Below are positions 1-6,247 of a stretch of 10,909 nt of DNA, in pieces; the first letter of the stretch is position 1, and each line of letters begins with the position of its first letter. Under the pieces are notes generated by a model. That model made no database searches and had not been told where the DNA came from. It saw nothing but the letters and a program-made list of their open reading frames with translations. The DNA comes from an uncultured Prevotellaceae bacterium (lineage in GTDB: Bacteria > Bacteroidota > Bacteroidia > Bacteroidales > Bacteroidaceae), in contig CALZOH010000106.1 of NCBI GenBank assembly GCA_945827465.1, positions 1-10,909 of the forward strand, in the 5' to 3' direction. The translations under genes and the position numbers were made by a program.

Positions 1-54
1 AAAGCAAAGTAGAAAATAAACAAATAATCTGTGAAGTAATTTTAGTCATAGTCA
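1..54. repeat. Left copy of a 54-bp terminal inverted repeat
   Basis: Positions 1-54 are the exact reverse complement of 10856-10909; the match breaks at position 55. The sequence is about 24% G+C (13 of 54), much more AT-rich than the genes. Because the match starts at the first and last base of the window, it may mark a sequence present many times in the genome at which an assembly stopped. It may also be a real inverted repeat flanking a 10.8-kb segment. Each copy is directly followed, going inward, by a palindromic tandem array. Confidence 0.95.
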
Positions 55-230
55 AAACCCTTCAGTGCAAGTGTTCAATGAGGCATTGAACTACTTCAAG
101 ACGCCATTGCACGTGTGCAATCATTCATTGAACTACTTCAAAGTGGAAATGCACATGACGCAATGGGAAGATGAATTACTTCAAAATCCGAATCGCTTGT
201 TGACAAGATGATGATGAACTGCTACAAAAT
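55..230 (-). repeat. Left tandem array of ~42-bp palindromic units
   Basis: The motif TTGAACTACTTCAA occurs at 86-99 and 128-141, with decayed versions at about 171-184 (ATGAATTACTTCAA) and 215-227 (TGAACTGCTACAA). The spacing is 42-43 bp. Between them lie TTGCACGTGTGCAA (107-120, a 6-bp perfect palindrome around GT) and a variant near 149-163 (ATGCACATGACGCAA). Read on the minus strand the motifs are TTGAAGTAGTTCAA and TTGCACACGTGCAA, the same family as the array at the right end. Units become less perfect with distance from the window end. No function is known to me. Confidence 0.85.
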
Positions 231-555
231 AAGACCGAAAGGATGAAAAGGTATGGTTGAATCAGATGATCATGAATAACCAAGTCAGGGAATGAACAAA
301 TCGGGTTGTGATGGAACGTTATTCATCTTACCAAGACGTTTGTTGCATATTGAATCTCCGAATCGTTTTGCTGATTAAACCTCAATCGGTCATTAGATTG
401 TTTTGCGCTAACAAACCTTCTTTCAATTTAACCCAACAAAGTATTCCTTATATTTATAAAGGTTGTTCTTGGGGTAATGTTACTTATTTAGGTTGTTGCC
501 AAACAATGTCAAAGTTAAATGAAAGAGCCGTGTAAGATTGGTGTTTTGCAACGGA
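231..555. other. Intergenic stretch with no gene seen
   Basis: About 325 bases between the left repeat array and the terminator of the isomerase gene. A 75-codon open frame at 308-535 on the plus strand has a biased, Cys-rich composition and no recognisable domain, so it is not called. A TAACTTTG promoter-like core lies on the minus strand at 510-517, but no TTTG is seen upstream. Nothing else can be supported here. Confidence 0.5.
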
Positions 556-599
556 AAAGTGCCCTTTTCAGATACTGCAAAGACTGAAAGGGGCACTTT
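556..599 (-). terminator. Intrinsic terminator after the isomerase/epimerase gene
   Basis: Arms 556-571 and 584-599 form a 16-bp stem with one imperfect (wobble) pair around a 12-nt loop. Read on the minus strand, the second arm ends in a run of T and lies about 20 bases after the stop codon of the gene at 619-1512. This closes the two-gene minus-strand group. Confidence 0.85.
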
Positions 600-618
600 C
601 AAAATTAACGGGATGAAT

Positions 619-1512
619 TTATTTTGTGTAGGACGCTTTTACGAATTGGGAACTGCGTAGATATTCTGCGCTCCGACGTACACCTTCCATGATATCAATG
701 GTTCCATCGGTTCCTTCCAATTCAACAACATAATTTTTCATGCCGGCCAGGCTTGCATTGCTGAAGATAGGGTCGTAACCGACCATGCCGCTTTGGCCTA
801 CTTCAAATTTGTCTTTGATGTGGAGAAGAGCAAAACGTCCAGGATACTTCTTAAACCATTGTATGGGGGCTTGTTGAGCCATTACGCACCAATATACATC
901 CATTTGCCAGAACATATTGGCTGCATCCACGTGGTCGAGCATGTATTCAATCCAAATTTTGTCTTCTACCTTCTGGAATTCGTGGGAATGGGTGTGGTAT
1001 CCATATTTCAAACCGGCGGCGTTACATCTTTTGCCGATTTCGTTGTGATAGTCGCACCATACCTGAGCTTCTTTCAGGTTCTTGGGTACAGGTCCCCATG
1101 GAGTGATGAGGTAGGTGCAACCTGCGGCTTTATGAGCTGCAATGCACTGATCCCACCATTGAAGGGCGGCGGTGAAGTCGTGGTTTTTGATTTCTTCGTC
1201 CGACAATCCACGGGTGGAGTGTGACGAGATGGGTTTGAGCCCTGCGGCTTCACATTCAGCTTTGTAAGCTTCGGGTGTAAGTCCGTAGAACTTTCCATTG
1301 TCGTAATTGGCGGCTTCAACTGCCGTGTAACCCATCTCTTTGAGTTGTTTGAATACGGCAACATGGTTTTGGGCAAACTTCTGCGGGTCGCCAATCAGTT
1401 CACGAATAGAATACAATTGAATTGCCATTTCTTTTTTAGGCAATTTCTTTCCCTCAATAGGCTGTTGCATAGCAAAGAGGGCCACAGCAAGGATTAAAAG
1501 AATTTTTTTCAT
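619..1512 (-). CDS. Exported sugar phosphate isomerase/epimerase-like TIM-barrel protein
   Basis: This 297-aa protein belongs by its look to the xylose isomerase-like TIM-barrel family (sugar phosphate isomerase/epimerase, AP-endonuclease 2 fold). Residues 1-21 (MKKILLILAVALFAMQQPIEG) look like a cleavable signal peptide, so it should act in the periplasm rather than on cytosolic sugar phosphates. Likely metal and catalytic positions are visible: H98 (ISSHST), the YHTHSHEF segment at 172-179 (H173, H175, H177, E178), D205 (QMDVYW), H231 and D234 (LLHIKD), and E264/E266 (VELEG) near the C-terminus. The start is the Met that opens the signal peptide. The gene lies 101 bp downstream of, and in the same direction as, a secreted Gfo/Idh/MocA oxidoreductase. 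This pairing suggests chemistry on an oxidised (keto) sugar or glycoside: isomerisation, epimerisation or elimination. The exact reaction and substrate cannot be read from the sequence. Confidence 0.88.
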   Translation of the reverse strand: MKKILLILAVALFAMQQPIEGKKLPKKEMAIQLYSIRELIGDPQKFAQNHVAVFKQLKEMGYTAVEAANYDNGKFYGLTPEAYKAECEAAGLKPISSHSTRGLSDEEIKNHDFTAALQWWDQCIAAHKAAGCTYLITPWGPVPKNLKEAQVWCDYHNEIGKRCNAAGLKYGYHTHSHEFQKVEDKIWIEYMLDHVDAANMFWQMDVYWCVMAQQAPIQWFKKYPGRFALLHIKDKFEVGQSGMVGYDPIFSNASLAGMKNYVVELEGTDGTIDIMEGVRRSAEYLRSSQFVKASYTK

Positions 1513-1540
1513 AAAGAATTGTTTGTGATATGATAAGAGT

Positions 1541-1575
1541 AAGACACAGGGGCTTATGATTTTGCCCTGTGTCTT
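1541..1575 (-). terminator. Hairpin between oxidoreductase and isomerase genes
   Basis: Arms 1541-1551 (AAGACACAGGG) and 1565-1575 (CCCTGTGTCTT) form a perfect 11-bp stem with a 13-nt loop in the 101-bp gap between the two genes. On the minus strand the sequence after the stem (ACTCTTATC) is only weakly T-rich, so it may be a leaky terminator, or an RNA-processing or stabilising hairpin that lowers expression of the second gene relative to the first. Confidence 0.55.
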
Positions 1576-1613
1576 TCTCTAATTTAGTTTATGAAGTGAG
1601 AATTTTCAACTGA

Positions 1614-3083
1614 TTAATAGGGCATGTCGGGCAGCTTCCAGCCGTCACGGTAAGTATGCTTGATCAATTCGTTGGCGAAGGCAACAGCATTGATCGGATC
1701 AGACCATGTTTTGTTGAAGGTGGGGTGACCGTCTTTGATGTTGAAGCCGTCTTTGATGCAAATCTTGATTTCTGCTTTCGGATCGATGTTGGTGAAGCGC
1801 ATGTTCTCTCCGTCCCAGTCTAGAATCTGATTCAGTGACTGCAAGCGAATGGCCAAAACGCCCATGTCAACCATTTCGGTGAGCGGTCCGGATTCTGCAA
1901 AGCACGACAGGGTCTCAACTCTGTTCTCAGGACTTTCCTTACAAGCGCGAACCCAGTCCATCTGGTGAGAAGTAGTGACTTCGCGTACTACTTTGGGAGC
2001 GTTGGGAACACGGCCGGAGAGTAAGAACGGGTTCACACCGTAGCATCCGCAGATCAAGGTATCCTTAGTTCCGTAGAAAATGGCGCAACCACCGCTGTCG
2101 TTCAGGTTCTTTCCAATCTTCAGATTGTCTGGACGCATCGGCATGATTCCTCCGTCATACCAATATACCTCTACCTCGGGGAAGGCCACCTTCGGCATGT
2201 TGGGGCGAGCGGGGAAAGTGTACTTCAAAGCCTGTGCACTTGGAGCGCAATCGGTGAGCAATAGGGTAGAACTACCTTGAACATGTGTAGGAGAACCTAA
2301 TTTCAGTGCCGTGAATACGGGCTGCAGAATGTGGCAGGCCATATCGCCCAATGCTCCAGTACCGAAATCCCACCATCCACGCCAGTTCCAAGGATGGTAA
2401 ATGCTGTTAAAGTCGCGATATTTGGCCGGACCGATGAAGAGATCCCAATCTAAGGTGTCGGGAATGTTGTCTTTCTGTTCAGGGCGAGGTAATCCTTGCG
2501 GCCAAATAGGACGGTCGGTAAAGGTTTCAACGCGTTTAATGTCGCCAATTTCGCCATTCCAGATCCATTCACACACTTTTCGCGTGCCTTCACCCGATGC
2601 TCCTTGGTTACCCATCTGTGTTGCTACCTTGTATTTCTTGGCCAACTTGGCAAGCAGACGGGCTTCATAAACGGTATGAGTCAATGGCTTCTCGCAATAT
2701 ACGTGTTTACCCATTGTAATGGCTTCTGCCGAGATGATGGCATGGGTATGGTCGGCTGTTCCGACCATTACGGCATCGGCTTCTTTGCCAATCTCGTCAA
2801 ACATCTTGCGATAGTCTTTATAGCGCTTGGCATTTGGGTATTTTTCAAATTGTCCTTTGGCGTATTTCCAGTCAACATCGCAAAGACCAATGATGTTTTG
2901 GCTCTTCATGGCGTCCAAATTGGAAGCTCCGCGGCCTCCGACGCCTACTCCTACGATGTTAAGTTTGTCACTAGGGGCTACGTGCCCGTACTTTTTACCT
3001 AAAATTGAATTGGGAGCTACTACCAAACCGGCCATTGCGGCTCCTCCAACCTTTAGGAAGTCTCTTCTTGAAATGTCTGACAT
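1614..3083 (-). CDS. Tat-exported Gfo/Idh/MocA family oxidoreductase
   Basis: A 489-aa NAD(P)-dependent sugar oxidoreductase-type protein. The N-terminus holds a twin-arginine export signal (SRRDFLKVGG, residues 5-14, then a hydrophobic stretch to about 28), so it should be exported folded with its cofactor. The Rossmann domain follows: the glycine-rich loop GVGVGGRG at 45-52, an acidic residue D69 at the end of the second strand, and the family hallmark EKPLTH at 131-136 with K132 as the expected catalytic lysine. The rest matches the C-terminal alpha/beta substrate domain, and W/Y-rich segments (for example WNWRGWWDFG) may line the sugar site. Some family members act as glycosidases using NAD (GH109) and others oxidise glycosides to 3-keto sugars; the sequence alone does not decide. 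The secreted isomerase/epimerase downstream supports a sequential periplasmic sugar pathway. The start is fixed by the Tat motif. A leader of about 190 nt separates it from a candidate promoter. Confidence 0.92.
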   Translation of the reverse strand: MSDISRRDFLKVGGAAMAGLVVAPNSILGKKYGHVAPSDKLNIVGVGVGGRGASNLDAMKSQNIIGLCDVDWKYAKGQFEKYPNAKRYKDYRKMFDEIGKEADAVMVGTADHTHAIISAEAITMGKHVYCEKPLTHTVYEARLLAKLAKKYKVATQMGNQGASGEGTRKVCEWIWNGEIGDIKRVETFTDRPIWPQGLPRPEQKDNIPDTLDWDLFIGPAKYRDFNSIYHPWNWRGWWDFGTGALGDMACHILQPVFTALKLGSPTHVQGSSTLLLTDCAPSAQALKYTFPARPNMPKVAFPEVEVYWYDGGIMPMRPDNLKIGKNLNDSGGCAIFYGTKDTLICGCYGVNPFLLSGRVPNAPKVVREVTTSHQMDWVRACKESPENRVETLSCFAESGPLTEMVDMGVLAIRLQSLNQILDWDGENMRFTNIDPKAEIKICIKDGFNIKDGHPTFNKTWSDPINAVAFANELIKHTYRDGWKLPDMPY

Positions 3084-3273
3084 AATAGTTGTTGTTAAAG
3101 GGTATTTGTTATGAGTTGTACGTCCGCTCTATGACCTCGAAAGATGTCTGAATTGGGTGTATGTCTATGCAAGGTTTCAAACGGCAGAGTCTTTTCAATA
3201 TTTAGTGACGGTGTCTCATCCGAATTTGTGATGGTGCTTGTATAAACCCACGTATTCTTCTATAGACACGCCG

Positions 3274-3281
3274 CAAATTTA
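3274..3281 (-). promoter_or_regulatory. Candidate promoter core (TAAATTTG) for the oxidoreductase
   Basis: On the minus strand 3281-3274 reads TAAATTTG, matching the Bacteroidota -7 consensus TAnnTTTG. No clear TTTG is present at the expected -33 distance. If used, the transcript would carry an untranslated leader of about 185-190 nt before the start at 3083. Confidence 0.5.
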
Positions 3282-3436
3282 CAAATTATTCCTTAACCAC
3301 GTTTTTTTATGGACTTTTTTTGTTTTGAGGTAGCCTTTTTCGGTGCAAATTGTCCTTGTTTGGGGCGACCAAATCTTTTAGTTCTCGCTTGTGGAAGAGT
3401 TTTCTTGAGTATGAAGTGATAAAAATTGGCAGATGA

Positions 3437-3469
3437 TTTCTATTTTTCTGAAAAGTTAAATTACCTTTG
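3437..3469 (+). promoter_or_regulatory. Promoter for the small ORF and the beta-barrel gene
   Basis: TACCTTTG at 3462-3469 fits the Bacteroidota -7 consensus TAnnTTTG. TTTC at 3437-3440 stands 21 bases upstream as an acceptable -33 element. Transcription should start at about 3474-3477, only a few bases before the ATG at 3478. Confidence 0.65.
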
Positions 3470-3477
3470 TGCTGTTT

Positions 3478-3630
3478 ATGTCATCTGACGGTCTTTGTTG
3501 GGTGGATGAGCGTGTGACCGATATAGATTTCCAAAAAGAAAGTTCTTCGTTCAATGCTGTTGACCCTCTGCCCGGATTCGATGAGGATTCGTCAGAATCA
3601 ATGTATAGGCTTATAAGGATAAATCATTAA
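3478..3630 (+). CDS. Small 50-aa acidic ORF in the leader of the outer-membrane protein gene
   Basis: An open frame of 50 codons starts at ATG 3478 and ends with TAA at 3628-3630. It fills most of the space between the promoter (-7 box ending at 3469) and the beta-barrel gene at 3641, ending 10 bases before that start. With transcription starting about 5-8 bases after the -7 box, the mRNA would be nearly leaderless. The peptide begins MSSDGLCWVDERV and ends MYRLIRINH. It has about 11 acidic and 4 basic residues, no signal peptide and no membrane segment, so a soluble cytosolic peptide is expected. It could be a functional small protein, a regulatory upstream ORF translationally coupled to the barrel gene, or a remnant of a longer gene. 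I do not recognise the family. Chance cannot be excluded for 50 codons, but the placement and codon use look coding. Confidence 0.5.
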   Translation: MSSDGLCWVDERVTDIDFQKESSSFNAVDPLPGFDEDSSESMYRLIRINH

Positions 3631-3640
3631 AATAACTATT

Positions 3641-4258
3641 ATGAAAAAGTATTTAGCTATCGTTGCAGTGGCTTTCACCATGTTGTTGGCTGCTGTTCCA
3701 GTGAAGGCTCAGTTGAGTTTCGGTGTTGTAGGTGGTCTCAATTTAAGTAAACTATCCTATAATGATCTTCCTGGTGCTCTGGGCTCTGACAATCGTTGCG
3801 GTTGGTATCTTGGTCCGAAGGTTGAATTTAAGGTGCCTTTGATTGGTTTGGGCGTTGATGCTGCTTTGGAATACTCACAGCGTCGTTTGAATGGAGATGT
3901 TGAAGTTGCTGGCCAGAATGCTTACAGTACTTCTACCTATATGAAGACCATCGAGATTCCTATTAACCTTCGTTACAGCGTAGGATTTTCTTCTTTAGCC
4001 TCTGCTTATTTGGCTACCGGCCCGCAGTTTGGATTTAACGTGGGTGATAAGAAGTGGAATTGGACATCTGTTAGCCAAGGCTTTGAATTGAAAAAGTCTA
4101 ATGTGACTTGGAACATTGGCTTGGGCGTAAAGTTGCTTGGTCATTTGGAAGTTGGAGCCGGCTACAATATTGCTTTGAGCAAGTTTGCTGAGAAGTACGG
4201 AGGTGACGGTGACTTCAAAGCCAATACGTGGCAGGTGCAAGTAGCATATATGTTTTAG
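3641..4258 (+). CDS. Outer-membrane beta-barrel (porin family) protein
   Basis: A 205-aa protein with a classic signal peptide (residues 1-23, MKKYLAIVAVAF...PVKA, predicted cleavage before QLSFG). The mature part of about 182 residues alternates hydrophobic and polar residues and is rich in Gly and aromatics, with paired strands such as WYLGPKVEF, IPINLRYSVG, SAYLATGPQFG, WNIGLGVKLLG and LEVGAGYNIAL. It ends in the strand WQVQVAYMF, whose terminal Phe is the usual recognition signal for BAM insertion. Size and pattern fit the eight-stranded OmpA/OmpX-like barrels common in Bacteroidota (outer membrane beta-barrel domain, PF13568-like). There is no OmpA peptidoglycan-binding domain. No substrate can be inferred; a structural or adhesion role is as likely as transport. 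It is monocistronic apart from the 50-aa ORF 10 bases upstream, and is followed by a strong terminator. Confidence 0.9.
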   Translation: MKKYLAIVAVAFTMLLAAVPVKAQLSFGVVGGLNLSKLSYNDLPGALGSDNRCGWYLGPKVEFKVPLIGLGVDAALEYSQRRLNGDVEVAGQNAYSTSTYMKTIEIPINLRYSVGFSSLASAYLATGPQFGFNVGDKKWNWTSVSQGFELKKSNVTWNIGLGVKLLGHLEVGAGYNIALSKFAEKYGGDGDFKANTWQVQVAYMF

Positions 4259-4286
4259 AATTAAATACTTATATTTTGTTTAAGGG

Positions 4287-4317
4287 CTTTCCTGGCGCTG
4301 CTGGGAAAGTTTTTTTA
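4287..4317 (+). terminator. Intrinsic terminator of the outer-membrane protein gene
   Basis: CTTTCC (4287-4292) pairs with GGAAAG (4304-4309) and is followed at once by an unbroken run of eight T (4310-4317). It lies about 30 bases after the stop codon. Confidence 0.85.
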
Positions 4318-4473
4318 TTAAATAGAGGGTCCGATTGATAAGCGTGAAACTTGTATAGAACTGTGAAAGTTTCTCATTTTGATGAGGTAGCACTTTTCCA
4401 AAATAGTCGTGATGTAGTGGATGCAAAGTGACTCCATGGGTCATTGTGTTTTCATCCAATTAATGCTAAACAT

Positions 4474-4633
4474 GTAGGGGGCGTATCGCATACGCCCTCC
4501 AATGGGTGAAGATGCAAATCAACCGGCCAAGCAAATGTCTGCCAACTCCATCTAATACCTTGTTCCCAACGCTGGAATGTTCGCTTCAATGTATCATATT
4601 TGCTCACATTGGGCGTATGCGATACGCCCCTAC
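4474..4633. repeat. REPIN/BIME-like pair of inverted REP hairpins
   Basis: Left unit 4474-4497: GTAG tetranucleotide, one extra G, then the hairpin GGGCGTAT-CGC-ATACGCCC (8-bp stem). Right unit 4611-4633: the same hairpin in reverse orientation (GGGCGTAT-GCG-ATACGCCC) closed by CTAC, the complement of GTAG. A 113-bp body lies between. A GTAG tag at the foot of a hairpin, in inverted pairs, is the form of REP elements mobilised by RAYT (TnpA-REP, Y1) transposases. The unit lies between two convergent genes (barrel protein and flippase), the usual place for such repeats. No RAYT gene is in the window. Confidence 0.75.
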
Positions 4634-4634
4634 G

Positions 4635-4651
4635 GTTTTCCTACGGAAAAC
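4635..4651. repeat. Small 7-bp hairpin beside the right REP unit
   Basis: GTTTTCC (4635-4641) and GGAAAAC (4645-4651) form a perfect stem around TAC. There is no T-run after it, so it is probably part of the repeat neighbourhood and not a terminator. The rest of 4318-4769 shows no gene. Confidence 0.5.
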
Positions 4652-4769
4652 AGGCTTGTTAGATTGATAAAAGCATATTAGACCAACCAATATAATAATT
4701 TTATTTCCAACTTATTAATGGTAAATATGTGGCCCTTCACATGAGCAATATTGTATGCAAATGGAGGAC

Positions 4770-6236
4770 TTATTTCCGGAAATATTTGCCAATAATAGGG
4801 AGTTGACCAACTGGGAAGTCGTGGTACACGATGTGACCAATGAAAAGCAGAATCAGTAAAGTATTGGTGCAGAGTCGCAGTCCGTCTGAAAGTTTTCCAG
4901 GCAACCACAACATGATGGCGGTGAAGAGTGCGGCAATGCCCAAATAGGCTGATATGCTCTTAATAGGATAATTGATGGGATATTTTTTCTGTCCTATCAC
5001 GTAAGAGAGTACCATGGCCGTGCCATATCCGGCTACACCCGCCCAGGCGCATGCCATATAACCCATTTGTGGAACAAAAATAACGTTGATCAAAATGAGG
5101 ACGAAGCATCCGATGCCTGAAAACCAAGCTCCCCAAATGGTTTTATCAATCAATTTGTACCAAAATGAAAGGTTGAAATAGATGCCCATCATGATTTCTG
5201 CTGCCATCACAATAGGTACTACTTTCAGTCCCGACCAATAGTCCCTTCCAATAATGTGTTTGATGATATCCAGATATCCCACAACTACTAAATAGGCCAG
5301 TAGGGTAAAGATGATGAAATATTTCATCGCTGCAGCATACGTAGTACGGTTATCTTTGTCTTTGGCTTTTCCAAAAACAAATGGTTCGTAGGCATATCGG
5401 AAGGCTTGGGTGATCATCACCATGATCATGGCAATTTTGCTGGCTGCGCCATAGATGCCCAACTGCTCAGAAGCATTTCCGTCGGGGTAAAGATATGGGA
5501 AAAGTATTTTATCGGCGGTTTGATTGAGGATTCCGGCTATTCCCAATACCAAAATAGGCCATGCGTAGCTGAGCATTCGCTTGAACAAATCCTTATCAAA
5601 GGTCCATTGAATTCCTGTTAGCTCTTTCCAAAACAAAAGGGTTGTCAACGCGGTGCAGAATAGATTGATGTAGAACACAAATCCCACATCAGGTGCTCCT
5701 GCGTTGGGGTTAATCCATGGTAGGAGAACAAAGTAGGCGAGATTGAGCAGGATGTTGGACAGGATAAATGCCATTTTGATGGCTGCAAACTTGATGGCCC
5801 GTTTTTGGTAACGCAAATAGGCGAAGGGGATGCACTGAAAAGCGTCAATGGCCACGCAAACAGCCATGGCGGCTACGTATTGGGGCGTGCTGCCATAGTT
5901 CATCCATTCTGAAATAGGGTTGAGCAGGCAAAGAACGATCGCGATAAAGAGAAGTCCGACGCTTCCCACAGCTATTAAGGTGGTTGAATAGACTTTTTGG
6001 GGATCGCTATGCTCTTTGTTAGCATATCTAAAAAAGGTGGTTTCCATTCCAAAGGTCAGAATGACCAATAGGAGTGCCACATAAGAGTAGATGTTTGTGA
6101 TGATGCCATATCCGCCGCTGGCAGCGGAGATTTTAGCAGTATAGAGTGGCACGAGCAGATAGTTGAGGAATCTTCCCACAATGCTGCTGAGTCCGTAAAT
6201 GGCAGTTTCTTTTGCCAAGGATTTCAAATTGGCCAT
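4770..6236 (-). CDS. Polysaccharide/oligosaccharide flippase (PST/MATE-like, Wzx family)
   Basis: A 488-aa integral inner-membrane protein with many hydrophobic spans (about 12-14) along its whole length. The N-terminus (KSLAKETAIYGLSSIVGRFL, residues 5-24) is the characteristic first helix of the polysaccharide synthase/flippase family, and the C-terminal half resembles the polysaccharide biosynthesis C-terminal domain. Such proteins move lipid-linked oligosaccharides across the inner membrane for O-antigen, capsule, glycoprotein or peptidoglycan assembly. No glycosyltransferases stand next to it, so it does not look like part of a capsule cluster, and its lipid-linked cargo is unknown. A housekeeping role (general glycan or lipid II-like flipping) is possible but not shown. 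The start lies 11 bases after the stop of the upstream spmAB-like gene, so both are very likely co-transcribed. Confidence 0.88.
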   Translation of the reverse strand: MANLKSLAKETAIYGLSSIVGRFLNYLLVPLYTAKISAASGGYGIITNIYSYVALLLVILTFGMETTFFRYANKEHSDPQKVYSTTLIAVGSVGLLFIAIVLCLLNPISEWMNYGSTPQYVAAMAVCVAIDAFQCIPFAYLRYQKRAIKFAAIKMAFILSNILLNLAYFVLLPWINPNAGAPDVGFVFYINLFCTALTTLLFWKELTGIQWTFDKDLFKRMLSYAWPILVLGIAGILNQTADKILFPYLYPDGNASEQLGIYGAASKIAMIMVMITQAFRYAYEPFVFGKAKDKDNRTTYAAAMKYFIIFTLLAYLVVVGYLDIIKHIIGRDYWSGLKVVPIVMAAEIMMGIYFNLSFWYKLIDKTIWGAWFSGIGCFVLILINVIFVPQMGYMACAWAGVAGYGTAMVLSYVIGQKKYPINYPIKSISAYLGIAALFTAIMLWLPGKLSDGLRLCTNTLLILLFIGHIVYHDFPVGQLPIIGKYFRK

Positions 6237-6247
6237 GTTGTAATCAA

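Noticed and set aside
510..517. Minus-strand promoter core TAACTTTG reading toward the left array
   Set aside because: There is no TTTG at the -33 distance and no gene downstream. It could drive an RNA through the array, but the evidence is one 6-base match.
308..535. Plus-strand open frame of 75 codons between the left array and the isomerase gene
   Set aside because: Composition is unlike the neighbouring proteins, no domain or signal is recognisable, and no promoter core precedes it. A chance frame in AT-rich intergenic DNA is more likely.
793..1224. Plus-strand open frame of 143 codons inside the isomerase gene
   Set aside because: It lies antisense to a clearly recognisable, complete family member; its sequence shows no domain. 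The same holds for the other long frames opposite the oxidoreductase, SpmAB, greA and serine hydrolase genes.
3113..3273. Leader peptide or riboswitch in the ~190-nt oxidoreductase leader
   Set aside because: Only a 17-codon GTG-started frame right after the presumed transcription start was found, and no known riboswitch core or strong hairpin is visible by eye.
4772..4783. ATTTCCGGAAAT palindrome at the end of the flippase gene as a terminator
   Set aside because: It lies within the last codons, has no loop and no T-run. I see no convincing terminator for this operon.
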